64,000 nucleotides of DNA from Streptomyces mirabilis. GTDB taxonomy: Bacteria; Actinomycetota; Actinomycetes; Streptomycetales; Streptomycetaceae. Shown one piece after another: positions 35,907-43,460 of the stretch (the stretch's first letter is position 1; every line of letters begins with the position of its first letter). The DNA is taken from assembly GCF_018310535.1 (NCBI RefSeq), contig NZ_CP074102.1, positions 806,001-870,000 on the forward strand, in the 5' to 3' direction. A program made the translations under genes and the position numbers. A model generated the notes under the pieces. It saw only the letters and a program-made list of their open reading frames with translations. It did no database searches and was not told the origin of the DNA.

Positions 35907-36620
35907 ATGAGCTCTCAGAACCAGAAGGTCGCCGTCGTCACCGGAGCCTCGCAGGGCCTCGGCGCGGGCATCGCCGAGGCCTACCGCAAGCTCGGGTACG
36001 CCGTCGTCGCCACCTCGCGCACGATCGCTCCCGCCGACGACGCGGGCATCGTGACCGTTCAGGGTGACATCGCCGACCCCGCCACCGCCGAACGCGTCAT
36101 CGCCACCGCGGTCGAGCGGTTCGGCCGTGTCGACACCCTGGTCAACAACGCGGGCATCTTCCTCGCCAAGCCCTTCCACGAGTACACCCAGGACGACTAC
36201 GCCGCGGCGACCGGCGTGAACCTCGACGGCTTCTTCCGCATCACCCAGCTGGCCGTCGAGCACATGCTCGCCCAGGGCGGCGGCCACATCGTCAACATCA
36301 CCACCAGCCTGGTCGACAACGCCGACTCCAACGTGCCCTCCGTACTCGCCTCGTTGACCAAGGGCGGCCTCCAGTCGGCCACCAAGTCCCTCGCCATCGA
36401 GTACGCCACGCGCGGCATCCGCGCCAACGCCGTTTCGCCGGGCACCATAAAGACCCCGATGCACGCCGAGGAAACCCACGAGGCCCTCGCCGGGCTGCAC
36501 CCGGTCGGCCGGATGGGCGAGACGAGCGACATCGTCGATGCTGTGATCTACCTGGAGAACGCCCCGTTCGTCACCGGCGAGATCCTGCACGTCGACGGCG
36601 GCATGAGCGCCGGTCACTGA
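35907..36620 (+). CDS. Short-chain dehydrogenase/reductase lacking the usual catalytic Tyr
   Basis: 237 residues. The coenzyme motif TGASQGLGAG and the structural NNAG are present, as is the C-terminal VTGEILHVDGGMSAGH. At the active site, where most enzymes have YxxxK, the sequence is SVLASLTKGG: the Lys is there but the Tyr position is Ala. It may use another residue, or not be a standard oxidoreductase. The TetR-type palindrome lies upstream, and a SnoaL-like gene follows after 26 bp, probably in the same operon. Confidence 0.85.
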   Translation: MSSQNQKVAVVTGASQGLGAGIAEAYRKLGYAVVATSRTIAPADDAGIVTVQGDIADPATAERVIATAVERFGRVDTLVNNAGIFLAKPFHEYTQDDYAAATGVNLDGFFRITQLAVEHMLAQGGGHIVNITTSLVDNADSNVPSVLASLTKGGLQSATKSLAIEYATRGIRANAVSPGTIKTPMHAEETHEALAGLHPVGRMGETSDIVDAVIYLENAPFVTGEILHVDGGMSAGH

Positions 36621-36646
36621 CGGAACACGACAAGGGAAGAATCCTG

Positions 36647-37024
36647 ATGAACAGCACGACGGACAGCGACTCGGAAGCGATCCTGCGCGGCGTCCTCGAC
36701 CAGTGGAAGGCCGCCGTCGACGGGCACGAGCCGGACCAGGTCGCCGCCCGGTTCACCGAGGACGCGATCTTCCAGGGGCTGCACCCTTACAGCGTCGGAA
36801 GGCCGGGCGTAGCGGCGTACTACGCCTCCCAGCCCATCGGCATGGCCGCCGCGTACCGGATTCTCGAGACCAGACGCCTCACCGACGACCTCGTACTCGG
36901 TTATCTGAGCGTCGACTTCTCCTTCACCGACCGCCCCACCCTCAACGTCAAACTCGGCGTGCTGGTGCGACGCGTGGGGGAGTCCTGGTACATCAACCAC
37001 TACCAGGTGTCACGGCTCGAGTAG
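36647..37024 (+). CDS. SnoaL/NTF2-like (SgcJ/EcaC-type) protein
   Basis: 125 residues with the cone-shaped fold pattern of SgcJ/EcaC proteins: ILRGVLDQWKAAVDGHEPDQ, ARFTEDAIFQGLHPYSVGR and GVLVRRVGESWYINHYQVSR. Members include small enzymes of polyketide tailoring and many unknowns. It follows the SDR at 26 bp with AAGGGAAG upstream of its ATG. Likely acts on the same small molecule as the SDR; this is inference. Confidence 0.85.
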   Translation: MNSTTDSDSEAILRGVLDQWKAAVDGHEPDQVAARFTEDAIFQGLHPYSVGRPGVAAYYASQPIGMAAAYRILETRRLTDDLVLGYLSVDFSFTDRPTLNVKLGVLVRRVGESWYINHYQVSRLE

Positions 37025-37034
37025 CCCGGCTCCC

Positions 37035-37553
37035 TTACAGGGACTTCACCCAAGCCGCGGTGTCACCGGGGCGACCGAAGCGAAGCGTGTCGAGGGGCGC
37101 GAAGCGGGGGTCGCCGGTGCGGCGGGTGATCTCGCGGCGCCGGTTCGCGTGCTGGGACCAGGCCCACCAGACGGGGTGTTCCCGGCTCAGCCAGCCGGCC
37201 CAGGTCTCCCTGTTGCCACCGAACAGCGGCTCGCGTGTGACGGTGCGGCGGACGGAACGGCGCAGGACGCGGGGCAGGACGACCCGTTTGGGATAGTCCA
37301 GCCATATCACCGTGTCGGCCCGGTCCCACATCAGGTCACGGACCTCCGGATAGCCGATGGAGTCGATGACCCAGCGGGGTTCGGCGGTGATCCGCAGCAC
37401 GTCCTCGCTGAGCTTCTCGTTCACGGCCCACCCGGCGCCGGTGAAGTACAGCGCGTCCATCTCGTGGTACGGCAGTCCGAGGCGGCCGCTCAGGCTCCGG
37501 GCGAGCGTGGACTTACCCGCACCGGTACTGCCCACCACCAAGATCCGCCGCAT
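37035..37553 (-). CDS. P-loop nucleotide kinase-like protein (adenylate kinase/FlaR-like)
   Basis: 172 residues with Walker A GSTGAGKSTLAR at residues 8-19, followed by LGLPYHEMDALYF and WVIDSIGYPEVRDLMWDRAD, the pattern of 'topology modulation' or adenylate-kinase-like proteins. These are usually annotated as AAA or kinase proteins of unknown substrate. It ends only 11 bp from the convergent SnoaL-like gene. It is the first clearly host gene to the left of the truncated macrodomain repeat. Confidence 0.85.
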   Translation of the reverse strand: MRRILVVGSTGAGKSTLARSLSGRLGLPYHEMDALYFTGAGWAVNEKLSEDVLRITAEPRWVIDSIGYPEVRDLMWDRADTVIWLDYPKRVVLPRVLRRSVRRTVTREPLFGGNRETWAGWLSREHPVWWAWSQHANRRREITRRTGDPRFAPLDTLRFGRPGDTAAWVKSL

Positions 37554-37598
37554 CCCCGCACCCTAATCGAGCCGGACCCCGCCGCGAGAAAGGGGTGG

Positions 37599-37862
37599 TC
37601 AGCGGACCTGCGCGGCGAACGCCTCGTACGCCGGCTCGTCGAAGAGGACGAACGTGACCTCCTCGACGGCCGTCTGCGTGGCCCGTACCGTCTCCACCGC
37701 GATCCGGGCCGCGTCGCCCATCGGCCACCCGTAGATACCGGCGGAGACGGCCGGGAAGGCGACCGTGCGGGCGCCGAGTTCGTCGGCCACCTTCAGCGAC
37801 TCCCGGTGGCAGGAGGCGAGGAGTTCCGAACGGTCCTCCTCACAGCTGAAGACCGGGCCCAC
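37599..37862 (-). pseudogene. Truncated macrodomain gene (3' end only)
   Basis: 87 codons equal to the C-terminal half of the intact macrodomain protein at 51083-51592 (SLKVADELGARTVAFPAVSAGI to EAFAAQVR). The first 205 bases or so from the stop codon are identical in the two copies. Mismatches then accumulate and similarity ends at about 37866. The ADP-ribose-binding N-terminal half is missing, so it cannot be functional. It acts as the left direct repeat of the apparent island. Confidence 0.88.
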
Positions 37863-37914
37863 GGTGTGAAGGATTTACCCACGCTGCCGCAGCGCCGCAC
37901 CCGGCAGCACATGG

Positions 37915-37968
37915 GGCAGGAGTCTTCCAAGCGCGTGGCCGCAGGTTCCAGTCCTGCACGGGGCGCCA
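37915..37968 (+). other. 3' remnant of a tRNA gene (putative attachment-site scar)
   Basis: The segment ends with a perfect 5-bp T-stem (GCAGG/CCTGC, 37941-37957) around TTCCAGT, then ACGGGGC, G and an encoded CCA (37966-37968), as in the last part of a tRNA. The T-loop has C where tRNAs have a purine (TTCCAGT instead of TTCRANY), and no matching 5' acceptor strand or anticodon stem can be folded upstream. A canonical terminator follows. Partial tRNA ends of this kind are left by integrating elements. Confidence 0.6.
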
Positions 37969-37973
37969 GTCTC

Positions 37974-37999
37974 AGCCCTCCCCTCCGGGAGGGCTTTTT
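37974..37999 (+). terminator. Rho-independent terminator
   Basis: AGCCCTCCC (37974-37982), loop CTCC, GGGAGGGCT (37987-37995) and a T-run to 37999. A perfect 9-bp stem with T-tail immediately after the tRNA remnant, as expected for a tRNA terminator. Confidence 0.88.
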
Positions 38000-38173
38000 G
38001 CCGGCCGCCACCCACGCACGCACGCGGCAGCGTGAGCGGACCGAACGCCCCGGAGACGGGGCGAAGGGGAGCCGGCTGCTGCCGCGCGGTGGCTGAGCCC
38101 GTCATGGGCGCGCCCCGAGTCATGGGAAACCGTACAGTTCCCTGCCGGCGGCACAGCGGAACCGTACAACCGC

Positions 38174-38362
38174 CTACACGGGCTCGGTCCTGACGAAGTG
38201 GTCCCGCAGCCACCGCAGAGCCGAGGCCCGGTCGAGGTGAAGGCGCCTGTCGTCGAAGTTCAGCGTGTACGTGCCCAGTTGGCATGGTACAGCCGCGTCT
38301 CCGTTGATTCGGCCTTCCGTTGCCAGGCGACAACGTCCCGCGCGGACCTCGTCGGCCAGCAA
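38174..38362 (-). CDS. Small hypothetical protein
   Basis: 62 codons from a TTG start, reading ..CQLGTYTLNFDDRRLHLDRA SALRWLRDHF.. near the end. The alternation of charged and hydrophobic residues at the C-terminus looks protein-like, but there is no good ribosome site and an in-frame stop lies directly upstream of the start. It may be the 3' remnant of a larger gene at the island's left margin. The rest of 38000-38428 shows nothing I can support. Confidence 0.3.
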   Translation of the reverse strand: MLADEVRAGRCRLATEGRINGDAAVPCQLGTYTLNFDDRRLHLDRASALRWLRDHFVRTEPV

Positions 38363-38428
38363 TCGGCGTCACGCCCGGCTCGCCACAGCGCTGGCGCCGG
38401 CAGCCGCGAGGGGGCCTCACGGGAGGAG

Positions 38429-39910
38429 TCACACGCGATGCTGGAGACGCACTGCCAGGGCCGGGCACTGGTTGACGGCGCGGCGGGCGCCGTGCTCCTG
38501 CCAGGGGGCGACCGGGATGGTGGTGGAGGTGGGGTAGCCGTGCGGGCCGAGGCGAATGAGGTCGGGGGCCAGCACGGCGCACAGACCGTGGCCGGTGCAG
38601 CGGGACCAGTCCACCTCCAGCCGGGCGCCCTTCGCAGGCGGGAGGGGCAGTGCGCCGCGCACGGGACGGCCGCAGCCGGGGCCGGACAGGTGGGCGTCGA
38701 CGTCCTCGGAGAAGACCTCCAGTGCGGTGAGCAGGAAGCGGGCCGTGCCGTCCGGGTGCGAGCAGGCGCCACCGCCCTGGGCCGTGACAAGGGCACGCCG
38801 GGCGTCCTCCAGCACCGCGGGCTCGGCAGCACCGGCGGCCAGCACGGCCAGGGCCTCGGCGGCCTCGGGCAGGCCGCGCTTGCACGGTCCGCACTGGCCG
38901 GCGGACTCGGCCGCCAGCCAGGCCGCGACCTGGGCGGTCTCGCCGAGCGGGCAGGTGTCGTTGGGGAGCGTGACGATCGCGCCCGCGCCAAGGGTTCCGC
39001 CGAGTCCGGCGAGCCCGGCGCGGGAGAGCGGCGCGTCGATGGCGTCCGACGGGTGCAGCCAGGCGCCGTGGTAGCCGCCCACCACCACGCCGGCGCCTGG
39101 CTGGAGGCCGCAGGCGTCCAGTACCGGGCCCAGCCGGGTGCCGGTCGGAACCTCGACCACCAGCGGGTCGGCGCCTGGCCGGTTGACGGTGAGCAGGACC
39201 GTGCCGGGTTCGGCGGCGGTGCCGACGGCGGCGTAGGCGTCGGGTCCGAGCCGGGCCGCGATGGAGAGTTGGGCCCAGGTCTCGGCGTTGGAGAGCAGCG
39301 TCGGACGGCGACGCACCCCGCCCGTTCCCCCTTCGGCCGCGCGGGCCTTCAGCGGCGCCGGTGCCACCGGCAGACCGTTGATGCCACGGATCAGGGCGCC
39401 GGATTCGCCGGAGACGAAGCGTTCGGGCAGGCATATGGTGCGGACCGGGCAGGGAAGTTCGCGCTCGGCAAGGGCGGCCGGGACCGATATCTCGCCGGGG
39501 CTGCCCGCGGCGACGCCGATCACGATCTCCTGGGCGCCGAACGCGGCCGCGGCCAGGCAGGCGCCGTCCAGTACCAGATGCGGCGCGCGGCCAAGCAGCA
39601 TCTTGTCCTTGGCGCTGGCCGGTTCGCCCTCCGCGCCGTTCACCACGATGACCGGCGGCGCGCCGGTGCGGTCGGCGCCGGCGAGCGTGGCCCGGGCCTT
39701 GCGGGCGAACGGGAAGCCTGCGCCGCCGCGGCCGGACAGGGCGACGGCTTCGGCCAGGGCGAGCAGACCGTCCCGGTCCGCTTGGAGGAGCGGCGGGTGG
39801 ACACGAGTGTGGGCGGCGAGATCCAGGCGCTGGTGGCGGTCCAGGCCAGCGGTCAGCCGGGCCGAATCCAGCCAGCGCACCTCGGGCAGCTTCAGCGGGG
39901 CGTGCTTCAC
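38429..39910 (-). CDS. NuoF-like NADH/flavin oxidoreductase fused to a ferredoxin domain
   Basis: 493 residues. The N-terminal region has the FMN/NADH-binding patterns of the 51-kDa subunit of complex I (SGRGGAGFPFARKARATLAG, VVNGAEGEPASAKDKMLL, LLSNAETWAQLS). The Fe-S part has QCGPCKRGLP and GACSHPDGTA, so one Cys of the usual CxxCxxC is absent. The last 75 residues are a short ferredoxin (CTGHGLCA ... NQCPALAV) with three Cys. The GTG start overlaps the stop of the upstream ferric-reductase-like gene. It probably passes electrons from NADH to the membrane cytochrome. Confidence 0.85.
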   Translation of the reverse strand: MKHAPLKLPEVRWLDSARLTAGLDRHQRLDLAAHTRVHPPLLQADRDGLLALAEAVALSGRGGAGFPFARKARATLAGADRTGAPPVIVVNGAEGEPASAKDKMLLGRAPHLVLDGACLAAAAFGAQEIVIGVAAGSPGEISVPAALAERELPCPVRTICLPERFVSGESGALIRGINGLPVAPAPLKARAAEGGTGGVRRRPTLLSNAETWAQLSIAARLGPDAYAAVGTAAEPGTVLLTVNRPGADPLVVEVPTGTRLGPVLDACGLQPGAGVVVGGYHGAWLHPSDAIDAPLSRAGLAGLGGTLGAGAIVTLPNDTCPLGETAQVAAWLAAESAGQCGPCKRGLPEAAEALAVLAAGAAEPAVLEDARRALVTAQGGGACSHPDGTARFLLTALEVFSEDVDAHLSGPGCGRPVRGALPLPPAKGARLEVDWSRCTGHGLCAVLAPDLIRLGPHGYPTSTTIPVAPWQEHGARRAVNQCPALAVRLQHRV

Positions 39911-40749
39911 TCGCTGCCTCCCGGCTGGGCCAGGTAGAGCGGCCGGGGCCCTGGTCTCGCGGCGTGCTTGGGCTGTCCGGGCAGGCCGGCGCCCGGTGCG
40001 GACCGGCGAGCCGCCGTCGTCGGTGGCACGGGCCGGGCGGCCCAGGCGAGCGGGCGGACGCCGGTGCTGGGCCGGGCGGACCGCTTGGACAGGGCGGCCA
40101 GCGCGGCCGGACGGACAGCAGCGGGCCGATACGCCTTGGCGCTGCGACGACGCCGGCTCAGGGTCCGGTGGCGGCCCAGGCAGGAAAGGACACGGACCAA
40201 CAGCACGAGCGCCACCAGGGCCGCGCACAGGCCGTAGCCCCAGAGAACCCACGCGTGCGCCTTGCGCCCCGCCGTCAGCCCGTGCGCCAGGGAGATCGGC
40301 CAGCAGACGTACGCCATCGAGTGCAGCACCCGCCACAACCAGGGGCGGCTGCCGGCGAACCGACCGCGGAGCACGCCGGTAGCCATGATCAGGGCGAGCA
40401 GGTCGGCGGCGATGGTGCCCAGGCTCGCCGCGAGAGCGGCGCCGCCGGTGAAGGGGACCACCGCGGTCTGCGGAGCGGCGTGCCGCTCGACGACCTTGAC
40501 CGCGATGTGGGTGACCAGGAAGCCGAGCGCCGCGACGGCGCTCGCCCGGTGCACCGACTGCACGGCCACCCGCAGTCGGGGAGTCAGCACCAGCCGGTCG
40601 GTGGCGGCGAGTCCGCAGGTCACCACGGCAGTCAGTGAGAGCAGGGTGAAGACGCCGGCGAAGTGGTCCAGGAAGGCCATCATCCGGCCGGCTGCTCCGG
40701 CCGACGCGGCGCCGACCGCAGGATCGGCGAGCAGAGCAACGCTGGACAT
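39907..40749 (-). CDS. Ferric-reductase-like/cytochrome b membrane protein (module 1)
   Basis: 280 residues from the ATG at 40749, which follows GGAGGTG. About six membrane segments hold two pairs of His suited to haem: SVHRASAVAALGFLVTHIAV and VLHSMAYVCWPISLAHG. The C-terminal 80 residues are a basic, Pro/Ala-rich cytosolic tail (ALSKRSARPSTG.. to RPLYLAQPGGSE). The pattern is the same as in 44822-45592. It is coupled to the NuoF-like gene and probably carries electrons across the membrane. The longer open frame upstream lacks support. Confidence 0.82.
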   Translation of the reverse strand: MSSVALLADPAVGAASAGAAGRMMAFLDHFAGVFTLLSLTAVVTCGLAATDRLVLTPRLRVAVQSVHRASAVAALGFLVTHIAVKVVERHAAPQTAVVPFTGGAALAASLGTIAADLLALIMATGVLRGRFAGSRPWLWRVLHSMAYVCWPISLAHGLTAGRKAHAWVLWGYGLCAALVALVLLVRVLSCLGRHRTLSRRRRSAKAYRPAAVRPAALAALSKRSARPSTGVRPLAWAARPVPPTTAARRSAPGAGLPGQPKHAARPGPRPLYLAQPGGSE

Positions 40750-41132
40750 GGGGCACCTCCTTCCTTGTGCTCGGGTCACGCAGCCAGGCCGTGGCGGGGC
40801 CGGATCGGGATTCCGAATGCCCGCGTCGGGAAGGGCACCGCCGGGAGTGTGGCACCGGGGGCACTGCACGACAGAGCCCATCGTTAGCCCGTACCCCAGC
40901 CCAGCGACAATCGCACTGCTACGGCCCACGACCGTAGCGAGGCTCCGCGTCCGTGCCGGTTTCTCGGGCGCCGGTGGGAGTTGTGGTCCACGACCGTGCT
41001 TAGTAGTTGCCGAGAGCGCCGTGACCAGGCTCACCCGCGTGCGAGCCACGGCGGCGTCAAGATCCTGGGCCAGGCGATTGCCTGGCCCAGGAGTCTGGCA
41101 ATCACGGAGAGTGCGCTACCCACGGAGATCGG
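40750..41132. other. Non-coding stretch with a perfect inverted repeat
   Basis: No supportable gene. It holds the upstream region of the module-1 redox operon and, at 41063-41092, a perfect 13-bp inverted repeat TCCTGGGCCAGGC-GATT-GCCTGGCCCAGGA without a T-tail. The repeat ends 40 bp before the truncated GntR gene. Confidence 0.7.
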
Positions 41133-41571
41133 AATGGCGGACGCCGAGACACCGGCGGGCCGGGAGAGCCGGTGCTGGCCGGCTGCGGCGGTGAAGAGCT
41201 CGGCGGACATCGCGGCGCGGCGCGGCATCGCCGAGGGCTACCCGTGCGCCCGGACGACGTACGAGTTCCTGGCCGACGGCAGACTGGTGCACCTGTCAAC
41301 GAGCTGGGATGCGTACGACATCACCGCCGACACTCCCATCGTCCTCCCGGAGGGAGGGCCGCATGCCGGGGCAGGCGTCGTGAACCGCATGGCCGCGATC
41401 GGGGTCACCGACAGCCACGCCGTGGAGCAGCCGGAGCCGCGGCAGGCGACCGCTGAAGACGCTTCGCTTCTCGGCATCCAGAAGGCCGCGCTCGTCACGC
41501 ACACCCGGCGGACGTGCTGCGTGGATGGGATCAGGCTGTGGTTCTCAGTAGTCGTCCGCCCCACCGGATGA
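41133..41571 (+). pseudogene. GntR-family regulator fragment (UTRA effector domain only)
   Basis: The frame reads ARTTYEFLADGRLVHLSTSW, TPIVLPEGGPHAGAGVVNRM and EPRQATAEDASLLGIQKAAL, the UTRA ligand-binding domain of GntR/HutC regulators as found in Streptomyces. The DNA-binding N-terminus is missing and the end (RTCCVDGIRLWFSVVVRPTG) does not follow the family. The visible ATG at 41133 has no good ribosome site. Probably a remnant left by recombination in the island. Confidence 0.7.
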
Positions 41572-41637
41572 GTCGGACGACCGCCATCACCCGTCCAACC
41601 GCCAACCCGACGAACGCTCTGACGCTCAGGGTTTCTG

Positions 41638-41860
41638 GGGAGGGCCGATGAGGGGTGTCCTGACGGATGCCGCCATTCCGATGAGAACGGTGGCGTAGGT
41701 GCCGCCCATGGGTTCCTTCGCCGGTCGGGGGCGTCGGCGTTGAGGTTGTAGTTGTTGGCGACCCAGACGTTGCCGGACGGGTCGATGACCACGCCGGTGA
41801 GGGAATGAAACGCCTTGTTCGTCCAGCCCGCGACCGCCAGAACTCGCGGCGTACATGACA
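41638..41860 (-). pseudogene. NHL/beta-propeller protein fragment
   Basis: Minus-strand reading gives FHSLTGVVIDPSGNVWVANN in one frame, then the natural end GGTYATVLIGMAASVRTPLI in another, so a frameshift separates them and everything before is missing. The 'GVVIDPSGNVWVANN' unit is a typical NHL repeat. It is a 3' remnant of a secreted propeller protein. Confidence 0.6.
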
Positions 41861-41971
41861 GATTTTGGCCTTGCCGCAACAACCCCCGCTCGGGACGATG
41901 AGCCCGCACGCGGCACCGCCTGGACCACAGCGTTCTGTACCCAATCCCCCCACGAAGGAAGGACGTCGGCC

Positions 41972-42409
41972 ATGGCAATTCGCACCGAAGTCGGCGCGTC
42001 CCGGGCCATCGAGCCCAGCCGCCGGGACGAGCCCGCGAGACGCGCGGTAACGGCACTCGGCCTCCTGGGCATCGCCCTGATCCACTTGCTCGACCTGCCC
42101 GGCAAACTCAAGGAGACTCCCTACCTCGGAGCCGCGTACATCGTGCTCATCGTCGCTAGCGTGGCGGTCGCCGAGTATCTGATGCGGCGTCATGACCGCC
42201 GGGCCTGGCTGGCCGCGACCGCGCTCGCCGCCTCCGTACTCCTCGGTTACGTGGTCAACCGGAGCGTCGGTCTCCCGGGAGCCATGGACGACATCGGCAA
42301 CTGGCTGGAACCGCTGGGGCTGGCTTCTATGTTCGTCGAAGCGGTCGTGGTGGTGCTGGGGCTGTCGGGCCTCGTGGACTCGATGGCGCGCGGGTCCGCC
42401 GACGTCTGA
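41972..42409 (+). CDS. Four-helix membrane protein of unknown function
   Basis: 145 residues from the ATG at 41972, preceded by GGAAGG. Four membrane segments are visible (ALGLLGIALIHLLDLPG, YIVLIVASVAVAEYLM, AWLAATALAASVLLGYVV, LASMFVEAVVVVLGLSGLV) with conserved-looking LxHLLDLPGKLKE and NWLEPLGL loops. I do not recognise a named family. It stands between the two redox modules on the opposite strand, converging on the b561-like gene, and a His in the first helix could bind haem. No function can be assigned. Confidence 0.7.
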   Translation: MAIRTEVGASRAIEPSRRDEPARRAVTALGLLGIALIHLLDLPGKLKETPYLGAAYIVLIVASVAVAEYLMRRHDRRAWLAATALAASVLLGYVVNRSVGLPGAMDDIGNWLEPLGLASMFVEAVVVVLGLSGLVDSMARGSADV

Positions 42410-42452
42410 GCACTTACCGGGCGCGCTGTCAGTTCGTCGGCACGGCGGCGCG

Positions 42453-43091
42453 CTATCGGCTCCAGCCGGAGACCAGGTGAACACCGGCGAGCGCGACAAC
42501 CAGTCCCGCGCCGAGTGCCACCGCCAGAAGTGACCAGCGTCCGGCGCGCCACGGGGCGACGATCCCGTGGCGCGCCGGACGGCGGCGCAGGTCGGCACCT
42601 ATGAGGCGCGGCAGACGCCACACGTAGGCGAGGACATGCACGACCGTCACGGCGATCCAGCAGATGAAGCTGGCTTTGTGCAGCAGGAGCACCGAAACCG
42701 GGCCGGTGTCGGGTCCGAGCAGGGCCAGCGTCACCCCCGTACCGAGGACGGCGACGCTCGTGGCGACGACCAGGGGGCCCAGCACGCGCAGCAGAGGTGC
42801 GGGCGGCCCCTTGCGGCGGTAGGCGGGCGCGCCCGTGTAGTAGCGGAAGAACCGGTAGCCGGTCGAGCCGATCTTCAGGCAGACCGGGCCGGTCAGCAGC
42901 AGCCCGATGAAGAAGTGCAGGGTGAGGAGCTGCCCGAGGAAAAGGATGGTCACGCCCTCGACGGCGAACAGGACCAGCAGCACCGCACCGGTCGCCGCGG
43001 TCAGCCGCTCGTTGCCCTCCGGGCCGCCGGCCGTCGCGCCGTCCGCCTCGTTCGTGCTGTGGACCGGTGTCCTGCCGCCGATCACGGTCAC
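42453..43091 (-). CDS. Cytochrome b561-like membrane protein
   Basis: 212 residues from the GTG at 43091, which follows GGAGGAC. About five membrane segments: AATGAVLLVLFAVEGVTILF, LLTLHFFIGLLLTGPVCLKI, VATSVAVLGTGVTLAL, LLLHKASFICWIAVTVVHVL and the last near the C-terminus. His residues in segments two and four (TLHFF, LLHKAS, VVHVLAYV) fit a di-haem b-type cytochrome. It lies 118 bp downstream of the ferredoxin gene on the same strand and is probably part of module 2. Confidence 0.75.
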   Translation of the reverse strand: MTVIGGRTPVHSTNEADGATAGGPEGNERLTAATGAVLLVLFAVEGVTILFLGQLLTLHFFIGLLLTGPVCLKIGSTGYRFFRYYTGAPAYRRKGPPAPLLRVLGPLVVATSVAVLGTGVTLALLGPDTGPVSVLLLHKASFICWIAVTVVHVLAYVWRLPRLIGADLRRRPARHGIVAPWRAGRWSLLAVALGAGLVVALAGVHLVSGWSR

Positions 43092-43209
43092 TTGTCCGTC
43101 CTCCTGATGATCGGGCCCCGCCCGGCCCGGATGGCAGTGCTGTCCCGCCCGCTCCCGCACTCCGCGTCGGAGCGGCAGGAGTATGTCTGACGTGGGGTTA
43201 AGAAATCGT

Positions 43210-43455
43210 TCACGACCGCGGGCCCGGCCGCCGGTCCGGGGCACGCCCGGGTGCCCGGTCCAGGCGCAGCGCCAGTGCCGGACACGCGGCCACGGCGCGG
43301 CGCGCGTGCCCGAGGGCTTCACCCGCGAGAGGGGCCGATCCCATGATCGGGTAGCCCCACTCGTCCAACTCGACGAGTTCCGGGAGCAGTTCGGCGCACA
43401 GGCCGTAACCGTCGCAGGCGATGCGGTCGATTCCGAGGGAGTGCGGGACGGCCAT
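43210..43455 (-). CDS. Short ferredoxin (three-Cys, 3Fe-4S type)
   Basis: 81 residues from the ATG at 43455, which follows a perfect GGAGGTGA. The Cys pattern CDGYGLCAE ... AACPALAL (C-x5-C-xn-C-P) is that of actinobacterial 3Fe-4S ferredoxins used with P450s and reductases. It corresponds to the C-terminal domain fused to the NuoF-like protein of module 1. The gene follows the NuoF-like stop by only 5 bp, so it is the soluble electron carrier of module 2. Confidence 0.87.
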   Translation of the reverse strand: MAVPHSLGIDRIACDGYGLCAELLPELVELDEWGYPIMGSAPLAGEALGHARRAVAACPALALRLDRAPGRAPDRRPGPRS

Positions 43456-43460
43456 GCCGA

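Noticed and set aside
37915..37968. A complete functional tRNA gene
   Set aside because: No matching 5' acceptor strand, no foldable anticodon stem and an altered T-loop; only the 3' part is present.
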